In this document: positions 25,637 to 34,840 of the stretch, piece by piece
Position numbering within the stretch: the first letter of the stretch is position 1
How the letters are laid out: every line of letters starts with the position of its first letter
Origin: DAINBT01 sp036732785
GTDB lineage: Bacteria > Planctomycetota > Phycisphaerae > Sedimentisphaerales > SM23-30
Assembly: GCA_964537505.1 (NCBI GenBank)
Contig: CAZICK010000015.1
Location: 1-53,385, forward strand
Direction: 5' to 3'
DNA: 53,385 bases
Position numbers and translations under genes: made by a program
The notes under the pieces: model-generated
What the model was told of the DNA's origin: nothing
Seen by the model: only the letters and a program-made list of their open reading frames with translations
Database searches by the model: none

Positions 25637-26256
25637 CTATAAATTTGCCATAAATGTGGCGGGGTCTGACCATGTGCCGTACTCAGCACCGCTAAGGCTG
25701 CGGACACAAACCCAGTATTGCTGGCTGGCGATTAAGCCGACAATCTCATATTCGCTGACGCTGATAGAAACATTACCGACACGCTGGGTCATTGCAGAGT
25801 CAGTGAACCATTCCATCTCATAAGCCTTTGCACCGGCGTCAGTGTCCCAATCAACAAAAATGGATGCAGGGGGGCAGTGCCGGCTTCTATCTTGGTGATA
25901 AGCACCTGTCCCAGCGGAATTGTTACGCTGGCGGTACTCTTTTTGGGCGGCAGGCCGAAATTATTCTTTTCTGCGCCATCCGAGCCGTAAAGACCGTCGG
26001 TAACCTCATCAATTCGCTTCATCATATCGCCGCCGGTATCAGCTTGAGTGTGCAGGGTTGCGCGGGCTTGCGATAACTGGCTCTTGAGATCATTTATCTG
26101 CGTAATATTGGCGAACAGGCTGACAGCCTGCGTATTGACCTCGATCTGCGTTGGTGCTGTCGCCGGCCAATTTGCCTCGCCGGTAATACCTGAAGCTGCC
26201 TGCATGAGTTGATCTCGTAAATCATTCGGCTTAGTTGCAATTCTTGGTTTTCCTAT
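25637..26256 (-). pseudogene. Frameshifted small helical + fibronectin type III protein
   Basis: The open frame 25789-26205 encodes 138 residues and loses its family match at KIEAGTAP. Adding one base in the run of six G at 25869-25874 restores a second frame. That frame encodes an FN3 module (IFVDWDTDAGAKAYEMEWF ... YWVCVRSLSGAEYGTWSDPA) ending at a TAG at 25637-25639. Upstream of the ATG at 26205 the frame continues with GKPRIATKPNDLRDQL, the usual N-terminus of this family as I know it. It begins at an ATA (26254-26256) where an ATG would be expected. Intact relatives, common in PVC genomes, are about 190-220 residues with no known function. Two lesions suggest real decay, although the homopolymer one alone could be a sequencing error. 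Confidence 0.75.
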
Positions 26257-26704
26257 AAATTATTTCCCTTCGATAAAAATGTAAAAACATTGATGCTCCG
26301 CCCATTGCGGAAAGCATTATTTTAGTTGCCAGATAGTCTGACTTCTTCCATAGTTTCCATGTTTCAGGGTTTCAGTGGCCATTTTTCATAACCACTAATA
26401 CATGACTACACATATAGACGCACCCCGTCCCCGTCAGTTACATCGCTATTTTTCTGTAACCGCTTGAATTAAAAACACTTAACCACGAAGTCCCTAAGAG
26501 ACAAAGTGGTTAACATAGGTTTATCAGTTATCAGTGTTTTGTACTATTTAACCACATATTTCTCAGACAACGTTGATTTACAATCGACTTTATCATATTC
26601 ATCCCGTCAAAGAATCTTTTTGGGACAGCACTATCACAGAATTTCTTTCTCTCTCCAAATGTATCCTGATCATCCTGTTATCCTGTCTGAATTCTTTTCT
26701 ACCG
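26257..26704. other. Intergenic region with an inverted repeat and dispersed short repeats
   Basis: No gene seen. TTAACCAC (26479-26486) and GTGGTTAA (26506-26513) form an 8-bp stem with a 19-nt loop. Around 26655-26690 the words ATCCTG/TATCCTGTC belong to a short dispersed repeat that recurs near 28235-28262. The promoter for the flippase side of the locus is not identifiable here. Confidence 0.5.
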
Positions 26705-27430
26705 CTATTGCTCGGCCGCTTTAACTGTACCGTCAGAATCTGGGAAATAATCCAGGATCAAATCGGTAAAATCCTTCGCCCCCGAGCGAGCCGAATTCTC
26801 CAGGATGGAGCTGACCTGGACCTGTGCCACGTACCGGGCCGGGTCGCCTGCTATGTTCGGCGTCCGCCAGCCAACACCGCTAAAAACACTTTCATCGTCT
26901 GTCAATTGGCCGTTGACAATATAAAAGTTCAATACCAGCATCTCTTCATGATTTGGAGCCGGCTGGTGAAACCGGTGCAAAAGGCATGGTATCTCCAGTC
27001 CCCGCCTGGAAATCACCTCTTTATGATCGGTGCTGTCGTGTATCCAGCCATGGGCCGGATAGCACACCTGGGGCCGATGGCCCAGCATCGTCCGCGGCCT
27101 GGCAGTATAGGCCACATAGATATTGACCCACTGGCTGGTTTCCTTATTAATGTACAGGCGGCTGAGAAAATCGTCGTTTCCAGCTACCTTCTGGACGTTT
27201 ACAGGGATGGGGATTTCCCGGCCGCTCCACTGGCCTACCTCCAGTGGAAACTCCGCCAAGGGTACGGGCAGGGTTATGGGACTTTCACTAATCCCCTGCA
27301 GATGCTCCGCAACAGAGTGGTATATAACACCCGAGCACAACAGCAAAACCACTACAAGCAGCCACAACCAAATACGACCATTATATGAAATATGCTTTTC
27401 CAATTTATTCTGTTTCTGTTTATACCACAT
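26705..27430 (-). CDS. epsI: EpsI-type exosortase-associated protein
   Basis: 241 residues: one N-terminal membrane helix (about 21-40) and an outward-facing EpsI domain. Marks are the start of the domain (LAEFPLEVGQWSGREIP), YVAYTARPRTMLGHRPQVCYPAHGW (split here by the family's conserved H and C positions) and a C-terminal GWRTPNIAGDPARYVAQ. EpsI domains occur fused to the C-terminus of exosortases or encoded separately nearby. Here the exosortase (5373-7379) lacks it and lies 20 kb downstream. The exact role is unknown; it is thought to assist exosortase function or polysaccharide coupling. A clear ATG starts the gene. A weaker copy of the two-palindrome element lies about 100 bp upstream. 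Confidence 0.92.
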   Translation of the reverse strand: MWYKQKQNKLEKHISYNGRIWLWLLVVVLLLCSGVIYHSVAEHLQGISESPITLPVPLAEFPLEVGQWSGREIPIPVNVQKVAGNDDFLSRLYINKETSQWVNIYVAYTARPRTMLGHRPQVCYPAHGWIHDSTDHKEVISRRGLEIPCLLHRFHQPAPNHEEMLVLNFYIVNGQLTDDESVFSGVGWRTPNIAGDPARYVAQVQVSSILENSARSGAKDFTDLILDYFPDSDGTVKAAEQ

Positions 27431-27533
27431 GGATTCAACGGATATAGATGAACAAAAACGGATTTATACTCATTCCAGGTAAAAATACCATATTGTACAT
27501 TTCGTAAGTTCATTACCCATAACACGTTGCAAA

Positions 27534-27568
27534 CAGTCTCGCCTTGCAAAATGGTACCCATTGGGTAA
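27534..27568 (+). promoter_or_regulatory. Two-palindrome element, copy 5 (weak first half)
   Basis: The second palindrome is kept (GTACCCATTGGGTAA, 27554-27568). The first half is degenerate. The outer word AACACGTTGC at 27521-27530 matches AATACGTTAC at 37591-37600, each exactly 33 bp from its palindrome. It lies 104 bp upstream of epsI but in opposite orientation to that gene. Confidence 0.55.
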
Positions 27569-27813
27569 ATCTTGTGTTCATCCGTTGCATCCGTGCCGTC
27601 CGTGTGCTATATTTGTTCCGATAACTAACCATTTAGTATTGACTAAAAAAATATAATCCGTTAAGGGTACCAAAAAGCCAAAAAAAATGTCCTGCTAGAA
27701 TAATCGTTTGATTATAACATCCACTTGATGCGAAAAACACATAGCGTGCCGATCCTGAATACAATTTCCCGACATACCATTACATAACTACTTTGCAGAT
27801 AAAGCTTTACCTT

Positions 27814-27848
27814 CGGCCCTGCCAGGAATAATCATACCCAATGGGTAT
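27814..27848 (+). promoter_or_regulatory. Two-palindrome element, copy 2
   Basis: CGGCCCTGCCA at 27814-27824 and the perfect palindrome ATACCCAATGGGTAT at 27834-27848, centres 22 bp apart. It is oriented toward the giant secreted protein gene, whose start is 536 bp downstream. A 121-bp MITE-like repeat lies between them. Confidence 0.7.
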
Positions 27849-27950
27849 ATACGTAGCCGCCGACCTCCCTGTCCGGTATAGCCAGCATAGACAGTGTAAT
27901 ATGAAAAATCCAACTGGTCAACCCAAATGCACAAATTTTCTCAGAGCATC

Positions 27951-28071
27951 ATGTCACCCCCGCACACAGACTGTGTCACAATTAGCTTTTTAGCTATAGA
28001 AATAGGCATTAACAGTACTGATAACAAGGTTGCTTTTCTATTGTGACACAGTCTCTACGCGGGAATGACAT
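27951..28071. mobile_element. 121-bp MITE-like element with 32-bp terminal inverted repeats
   Basis: The arms 27951-27982 and 28040-28071 match at 27 of 32 positions when one is inverted. The inner 15 bases (AGACTGTGTCACAAT) match perfectly. There is no coding capacity inside. The outer part resembles the CCCGC...GCGGGAATGACA words that are dispersed in many genomes. It may be a miniature transposable element, or a long hairpin in an RNA leader. No clear target-site duplication is visible. Confidence 0.6.
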
Positions 28072-28362
28072 AAGGATGAATCTTGTCAATCCCACCAATA
28101 ATTTTCTTAGACGGGCTAACAGGATATACAGGAAAACCGGTAATTCTAACCTGTTTTACTGTAAGACTTTACAGGGTAATAAAAATCCGTCTAATCAGTG
28201 CTCATCATTTGGGGCAAACCTACAAAGTTTAATCCAGTAAATCCTGTTAATCCTGTCAAAAAAAGAATCTTTGATCCTGCATTTGCCAACCCTAATTTTA
28301 TATGTTAAATTAGATAAGTGTAGTAATATAGGTAAGATTGTGCGATCGAACCTACTTGGCAA
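28072..28362. other. Leader/intergenic region upstream of the giant protein gene
   Basis: TTAGACGG near 28108 pairs with CCGTCTAA near 28188. The dispersed word AATCCTGTTAATCCTGTC occurs near 28240, and inverted as ACAGGATATACAGG near 28118. No gene is seen. The start of the downstream gene is set by AAAGGAAAG before the ATG at 28384. Confidence 0.5.
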
Positions 28363-28383
28363 GTGAGGCAAAGGAAAGTGGCA

Positions 28384-31300
28384 ATGACCATAGAAAAAAG
28401 TAGAAACCGCTTCAAGAACAGCCATTTTTTGCCCTTTTTATGTCTATCCATCCTGGCAATCGTCATGATTAGCCCAAATTTCGTATCCGCAGAAACATAT
28501 TATCTCGACGTTGATGGCGTAGGCCCGGATGGTCTGGCCGGAACTGCGGATGATGTTGCTTCAAGTGACGACAACCCCGGCACAAGCACCGAACCCTGGA
28601 AGACACTTTCCAAAGCAAAATCTACTGTTGTTAGTGGAGATACAATCATTTTGAGGAGTGGCAACTATGGTGCATTTGATCAACAGTATTTCTCATATAC
28701 TGATTGGGTAACTTATAGGGCAGAAGATGGCCAAAATCCTATCTTTTCCAAAATGGTGGTAAGGTATGGAGAAGATGCCTATTTGAAATTTGACGGAATT
28801 GATGTCCAGATTCCTGGCCCATTGCCAAATGCTAATGATCCACCTTGGGACCTCACCACATGCATATTACTTCAAAGGGTGAATTATGTTGAACTTAGGA
28901 ATATGAACATTGTTGGTTTGGAGAAATATCTAACAGACTTGTCTGTGTGGATGGACGAGTGTGACGATGTTACTATATATCACTGTGACGCTAGGCTTAC
29001 TAGAAGCGGTTTTTTGTGTTTGAATTGTAACAATCTTGTAATTGACAATATCCATTTACACGAGACGGCTGGCGGTTCTGGATTAAGAGTGCAGGGAGAT
29101 ACTGTGGGGACAGTGATAACTAATAATCATATACATGATTGCACTAATGCTGAATCTGATACATATTTCCCACCAGATAAATTATATCTTGATCCAGCAG
29201 TTTATCCTCAAGGAAATCCTCCGGCATTAACCGTTGGCGAAGAGATTTGGTCTGAGGGAGAATATTCAGGTAAACCGTATTGGATAAAAGGGACTTTAAT
29301 ATGTGCGCCAAAATGGACAGTCGATAAATATGTCTTATACATACGAATGATTACGATGTCAGAGGGCTGGTATCTTGGCTTATCCAAAGAATGTGAAGGT
29401 CAAACAAGCAAGATTGTTTTTACTTACGATGACTGGGCGGGAGGGTTTCATACTGGGAGTGCCCTTTCGATTAGAAGTCCAAATACGACTATTCGCGGTA
29501 ATATTATACACTATTTTCAAGGTCAGGGGCTGAAGTTATATACAGGGGCACTCGCAGGTGGATATTCGAATATGGTTATTGAGAATAATCTTATTTATGA
29601 TGTCTCAAATGGAAATGATATCCATGATATTGGTGGCTCTTGCGTAGTTAGAAATAACCTTTTTATAAGATATCTGGCAAATGATGGGCTTAACAGAAGT
29701 GATATCCTGCAGAGATATCCAGGTGGGATCTGCGGAGTTCAGTTTCATACCGGATTTAATGGGATTGGATTTGAGTTTTTTAACAATATTATTATTGGCA
29801 AATGGGAACTTCCTGATCCCACTGATCCAGCAGTAAATCAATATGCAGAAGATTATAATATGTGGTGGAGTCGATGGGATGGTAGTAGCTATGTGGGGCA
29901 AGCAAAGGGAGCTAATTCTTTAATAGTTAGTTGGCGAGAAGACGCTCCTAATTATAGCCCAAGAGGTTGGCCTAATTACTTTACAGATATTGGCTACAAT
30001 GTAGATATTTATGGCGGCAAAACAGGACCTAATATATGTACGACAGGCGAAGGACCTTATGATTATGACTATAGTGTTGATGGTATAACTCCATTTTTTG
30101 TTAGTCCTGGTTTTTTTCATACGCAATTTTCGTCTGGTCCGTTGTATCCAGAAACTTTAGATGATGAGATAGGTTCGACATGGGATTATCGTTTTGCTGC
30201 GGGTTCGCCCGGCATTAATTTTGGCGATGTAAATAATCAACCTTCTGACAGTCTTGGCTCCGTTGGCCCTGATGGATTTCTCAAGGATGATGGGCAACAT
30301 CGAGATGTGGACCATCACAGTGCCGGTTGCTATGAGTATTCCTCCGGGTCGGGTAATTCTGCTCCAGTGTTAGACTCAATCGGGAATAAATCGGTCAATG
30401 AGGGTAGTGCCTTGAGTTTTTCAGTGAGTGCAACCGATGCCGATGGTGATGCGATCACATATTCCGCTACGGGTTTACCTAGTGGCGCTACCTTCTCTAG
30501 CCATACTTTCAGTTGGACACCGGGACAAGGTGACGCTGGCGATTACAATGTTACTTTTATTGCCACGGACGATGGCGGACTGCAAGATTCGAAAACCATC
30601 ACAATTGCCGTCGATGGTCCACCTACTATTGTAGGCGTAACAGCCAACTCTCCGGTTCGCATTCTCTTTAGTGAGCCGCTTGATCAAGCAACTGCCGAAA
30701 CAATCTCCAACTATTCTATCAGCCCCGGTATCACCATTAACTCCGCTAGACTGGATGTGGATCTTCGAACAGTAATCCTGGATACCTCAGACCATCAGGA
30801 GGGTATAAAATATACCCTTACGGTAAATGGTGTGAAGGATCTCACCGGCAATGCCATGCCCCCGACAACATGGAATTATCAGTACAGCAGTGATTCGACC
30901 GGTCCTGTCATCTCTAATGTCCAAGCAACCGAGATTACCACTTCTGGTGCAACTATTATCTGGACTACCGATGAAAATTCAACTTCACAGGTGGAATATG
31001 GGTTGGATTCGGGTTACGGTAATGTTACCAACCTGGATAGCAGTTTGGTTACTTCTCACTCTGTTGGGCTTCCTGGTCTAACAGCGGAAACAAACTACCA
31101 TTACCGCATCAGATCAACAGATTCTTCCGGCCAACTTTCCCTAAGCCAGGATTATACTTTTATGACTACCTCGGGATCGGTCAACCACAGCCCGGTAGCC
31201 AACAGCCAGAGTATCACCCTGGATGAGAACAATTCCAAAAATATCACCCTCACCGCCAATGATCCCGATGGTGACACCTTGAATTGGAATATAGAGACGC

Positions 31301-34300
31301 AGCCGGGACATGGAGTTCTTTCAGGCACAGCACCCAATCTCACTTATACTCCCAGTCAAAACTATAACGGTTCTGACTCGTTTACCTTCAAGGTCAATGA
31401 TGCGGCCCTCGATTCCAATATCGCCACGGTATCAATTACCGTCAATGAGGGTTCGCCCCCAATTAGCCGAATGCTCTCTATCACCGATGTCTCCGTAGTC
31501 GAAGGTAACGCCGGGACGGTGGATGCGGTCTTCACAGTGAACATGTCGCCGGCAAGTGAGTCCCAGGTGACTGTGGATTATAACACAAGCAACGGTACCG
31601 CGACCCTGGCGGATAATGATTACGAACTAGCCTTGGGTGTGATGACTTTTTTGCCGGGAGTAACGGAAAAGACGATTATCGTCAAGGTTAACGGCGATAC
31701 GAAAATCGAGCCGGCCGAGACGTTCTTTGTCAACCTCAGCAATGCCAGTAGCGGGGTGGAGATTGTGGACGGTCAGGGCCTGTGCACAATTGAAGATGAC
31801 GGTATTAATACTTACGCCCTGGATGTAACTGCGATAAATGGCTCGGTGAGTAAGACACCCAACCAAGCCACTTACAATTATGGTGACACAGTAACGCTCT
31901 CAGCCTCCACCCCGGCAGGCTACAATTTCGTTCGTTGGTCCGGTGACTTAACCGGCAGTGACAATCCAGCTACCATCACCATGAATGGTAACAAGTCCAT
32001 AACGGCTATTTGTGAGGCCGGTACTTATACATTAGCTGTCTCGGCTACCAATGGCACAATCACCAAAAGTCCCGATCAGGCCAGTTATAACCATAACAGC
32101 TCGGTAACCCTGACGGCAACACCGGTGGATGGCTATCACTTCACTGGTTGGCTCGGTGATCTGACTGGCTCGGCGAACCCGGCCGCCATTACCATGGATT
32201 CGGATAAAATCGTTTCGGGGAATTTTGCTATTGATACGCATACCATAACCGCCAGTGCCGGACAAGGTGGCAGTATCAGCCCTGGTGGTACGACAATAGT
32301 TGACCACGGCAGCAACCAAGTATTCGTCATCACACCCGACACAGAACATCACATAGTCGATGTCCTGGTCGATGGTATTCCTCAGGGTGCGATAAACAGC
32401 TACGCATTTAATAATATCTCGATGGATCATACGATTATGGTTACTTTCGAACAAATTGCTCCCGATGACCAGACAGCTCCGACCATCAAGATTTATTCTC
32501 CTTCTCCTGATGTCCAGGCGCCGCTCAATACACTGATAATTTTGCATGTTGATGATGGTCTGGATGGAGCTGGAGTGGACATAAACTCGGTAGTAATTTC
32601 CGTTGATGGTGATATTGTCTATACCGATGGTTCTACCGATTATATAAGCCAATACGGCCGATGCCGCCGGGAAGGGACGAAAGCGAACTACATATTCACT
32701 TATCAGCCAACGGAAATATTCGATTTCGATCAAACGGTAGATGTTACGGTCAACGCTCGCGATCTGGTGGGCAATGTCGTGCCGGAATATACCTATTCCT
32801 TCAAGACGCAAATGCGGTCCTTCGGTGGAAACATGAAGGTCAACTCAACTTCTACCGGCACTAATCCTGTAACCGTTCAGGACAGTAAAGGCAATGTTTG
32901 GGTGGCCTGGGAGGCAGGTCCCGTCGGCAATCGAAATATTTATGTTGCAAAATTACCCGCCGGCTCACAATCTTTTGAAAACAGCGTACAAATCACCAAC
33001 AATGACTACGACCAGTGCAACCCGACACTGGCAATAGACAATAATGACAAACTGTACCTTGCCTGGCAGGAGAATCCCAAAGGAAACTGGAACATCTACT
33101 TCTCCATGTCAACCGACGGCACGAACTGGACCACCGCCGTCAAAGTCGCCAACACCAATGCGAATCAAACCAACCCTGTCCTGGCCGTCGATTCTCTCTC
33201 GCCCAATCAGATTTACCTTGCCTGGCAGGACGATCGAAAAGGCAATTACGACATCTACATCGCCTCATCAAGCGATGATTTCGCCACCAAGACAATGACT
33301 CCGATCACCACTGACAACGCCGACCAAACCGAACCTGCCATTGCCATAGATTCCGACAATACCGTTTATCTGGTCTGGACTGACGCCCGGAACGGTTCGA
33401 CCGACATTTATGGTGCTGCTTCCAATAAGGGGCCATGGACCAATGTGCCCATAGTCAATAACTCCTATAACCAGTCTTTCCCGGCGATTGCCGTGGAATC
33501 CCACGGAAATGTCCTGCATCTTCTATGGGTTGACGATACTCAGGGCAATAAAGACATCTACTATGCCGCCACCTCCGGTTCTTTGCCGGACAGCCCCCTG
33601 ACCGGAGTTAATATCGTTGACGACAGTTCCGCAGCAGACCAATCCTGCCCGGCAATTGTTGTCAGCGGTTCCTCTGGCGATAATCTGAAGATATATGCCT
33701 GCTGGCAGGATGACAGAAACGTCATGGAAGACAATAATGACACTGACATTTACTTTGCCGAATCCACCTCCGGCGGTGGCTTTGGGACAAATATATGGGT
33801 CTCCGATAATGATTTTCTCAACGCCGGTCAGCAAACTCCGGTAATGAACCTGGACGACAACGGCAACCCCGAGATAGTCTGGGTCGATAGCACAAACGGA
33901 AGCACTGGTATCCATTATGCTGGGACCACCCTGATTAACGCCGAGCTAATAGACTCAAAAACTATTATTGCTTCGCAGGGCGGAATTGTCGGCGCCGATC
34001 CGAACAATATAACCAGCAAGGATGATGTCAGCCTGCAAATCCCTGCCGGCGCCCTCTGGACCGATGCCGAGATAACCATCCATCGTGTTGACAATCCACC
34101 TACATCAATACCACCCACAGTATTGGATATTCTCTTTGCTTATGAGTTTGGTCCGAGTAGCAACATCGAATTTTCAAAACCTGTTACCATCACCATCCCA
34201 TATTCTGTTTCAGGATTTAGCGATGCATCGGTATTCTGGTTCAATCCGCAAACCGGCCAGTTCAGTCAGTCAGCAATATCAAATATCGAACATATTGTCA

Positions 34301-34542
34301 TTTCAGATACTCTCTGCGCCATCCGCTACAAAACCACTCACTTTACGCAATATGTCATAGCTCGCCCAGCCCAGGCAGACATATCAAACAGTAGCGGTGG
34401 CGGTGGATGTTCAATATTACATCACAGTCCCGGCTCGGGTGGATACCGTGAAATAACGGAATTCTTTTTGCCCTACATCGCTTTGTTCCTGGTGATATTC
34501 GCCATCAGGCAGTATGACGCTCACAATAAGCGCATCCGTTAA
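28384..34542 (+). CDS. Giant secreted multidomain surface protein with Gly/Cys C-terminal sorting signal
   Basis: About 2052 residues. A signal peptide ends near residue 35 (VSA-ET). Numbered from 28363, the domains are: right-handed beta-helix of the pectate-lyase/NosD kind (about 50-640); cadherin/Ig-like (665-750); SbsA-type Ig-like (752-843); FN3/purple-acid-phosphatase-like (845-935); cadherin-like (940-1030); Calx-beta (1035-1135); three bacterial-repeat modules (1150, 1221, 1292); an Ig-like domain (1372-1480); a repeat domain with LYLAWQEN/IYLAWQDD motifs, probably a beta-propeller (1483-1856); a ZU5-like domain (1862-2002). It ends in SSGGGGCS, a hydrophobic helix and a basic tail, a tripartite sorting signal without PEP. 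It is probably a surface carbohydrate-binding or -degrading protein. The ATG at 28384 is preferred over the GTG at 28363 because of its ribosome site. Confidence 0.88.
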   Translation: MTIEKSRNRFKNSHFLPFLCLSILAIVMISPNFVSAETYYLDVDGVGPDGLAGTADDVASSDDNPGTSTEPWKTLSKAKSTVVSGDTIILRSGNYGAFDQQYFSYTDWVTYRAEDGQNPIFSKMVVRYGEDAYLKFDGIDVQIPGPLPNANDPPWDLTTCILLQRVNYVELRNMNIVGLEKYLTDLSVWMDECDDVTIYHCDARLTRSGFLCLNCNNLVIDNIHLHETAGGSGLRVQGDTVGTVITNNHIHDCTNAESDTYFPPDKLYLDPAVYPQGNPPALTVGEEIWSEGEYSGKPYWIKGTLICAPKWTVDKYVLYIRMITMSEGWYLGLSKECEGQTSKIVFTYDDWAGGFHTGSALSIRSPNTTIRGNIIHYFQGQGLKLYTGALAGGYSNMVIENNLIYDVSNGNDIHDIGGSCVVRNNLFIRYLANDGLNRSDILQRYPGGICGVQFHTGFNGIGFEFFNNIIIGKWELPDPTDPAVNQYAEDYNMWWSRWDGSSYVGQAKGANSLIVSWREDAPNYSPRGWPNYFTDIGYNVDIYGGKTGPNICTTGEGPYDYDYSVDGITPFFVSPGFFHTQFSSGPLYPETLDDEIGSTWDYRFAAGSPGINFGDVNNQPSDSLGSVGPDGFLKDDGQHRDVDHHSAGCYEYSSGSGNSAPVLDSIGNKSVNEGSALSFSVSATDADGDAITYSATGLPSGATFSSHTFSWTPGQGDAGDYNVTFIATDDGGLQDSKTITIAVDGPPTIVGVTANSPVRILFSEPLDQATAETISNYSISPGITINSARLDVDLRTVILDTSDHQEGIKYTLTVNGVKDLTGNAMPPTTWNYQYSSDSTGPVISNVQATEITTSGATIIWTTDENSTSQVEYGLDSGYGNVTNLDSSLVTSHSVGLPGLTAETNYHYRIRSTDSSGQLSLSQDYTFMTTSGSVNHSPVANSQSITLDENNSKNITLTANDPDGDTLNWNIETQPGHGVLSGTAPNLTYTPSQNYNGSDSFTFKVNDAALDSNIATVSITVNEGSPPISRMLSITDVSVVEGNAGTVDAVFTVNMSPASESQVTVDYNTSNGTATLADNDYELALGVMTFLPGVTEKTIIVKVNGDTKIEPAETFFVNLSNASSGVEIVDGQGLCTIEDDGINTYALDVTAINGSVSKTPNQATYNYGDTVTLSASTPAGYNFVRWSGDLTGSDNPATITMNGNKSITAICEAGTYTLAVSATNGTITKSPDQASYNHNSSVTLTATPVDGYHFTGWLGDLTGSANPAAITMDSDKIVSGNFAIDTHTITASAGQGGSISPGGTTIVDHGSNQVFVITPDTEHHIVDVLVDGIPQGAINSYAFNNISMDHTIMVTFEQIAPDDQTAPTIKIYSPSPDVQAPLNTLIILHVDDGLDGAGVDINSVVISVDGDIVYTDGSTDYISQYGRCRREGTKANYIFTYQPTEIFDFDQTVDVTVNARDLVGNVVPEYTYSFKTQMRSFGGNMKVNSTSTGTNPVTVQDSKGNVWVAWEAGPVGNRNIYVAKLPAGSQSFENSVQITNNDYDQCNPTLAIDNNDKLYLAWQENPKGNWNIYFSMSTDGTNWTTAVKVANTNANQTNPVLAVDSLSPNQIYLAWQDDRKGNYDIYIASSSDDFATKTMTPITTDNADQTEPAIAIDSDNTVYLVWTDARNGSTDIYGAASNKGPWTNVPIVNNSYNQSFPAIAVESHGNVLHLLWVDDTQGNKDIYYAATSGSLPDSPLTGVNIVDDSSAADQSCPAIVVSGSSGDNLKIYACWQDDRNVMEDNNDTDIYFAESTSGGGFGTNIWVSDNDFLNAGQQTPVMNLDDNGNPEIVWVDSTNGSTGIHYAGTTLINAELIDSKTIIASQGGIVGADPNNITSKDDVSLQIPAGALWTDAEITIHRVDNPPTSIPPTVLDILFAYEFGPSSNIEFSKPVTITIPYSVSGFSDASVFWFNPQTGQFSQSAISNIEHIVISDTLCAIRYKTTHFTQYVIARPAQADISNSSGGGGCSILHHSPGSGGYREITEFFLPYIALFLVIFAIRQYDAHNKRIR

Positions 34543-34840
34543 CCAGCCCGAACAGTTCGATCATATCTTGATCTCACAAAGAACACTATGTGTTCCGATA
34601 ATTAAAATATCTCTAAACCAAACCATAGGGCAAACCTCTCATCCCCCGGTATCACAGCGGTCAGGGTCCGCAAACGCGGTTTTTACGCTGTTCCCGCTAA
34701 TTCGGCGTACGAATATTGCCGATCTCCGCAATTGGCAGCTATCTGAACGGCTAGAGACCCAAACCGACAAAGTCAGAAATCTGATTGCGTGAAAAAATTG
34801 CGACGTACGCAATACGACATACAATACAGGAAAAATTATA
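34543..34840. other. Intergenic region, no gene seen
   Basis: About 300 bp between the giant protein and the first HD-GYP-like gene. I see no clear terminator or promoter. The ribosome site of the next gene (AGGAAAAA) lies at its end. Confidence 0.5.

Noticed and set aside
26573..27388. 271-codon plus-strand ORF
   Set aside because: It is antisense to epsI, whose domain motifs are convincing, and shows no protein family features of its own.
32032..32811. 259-codon minus-strand ORF inside the giant protein gene
   Set aside because: It is a shadow of the repeat-rich plus-strand gene and has no recognisable domain.
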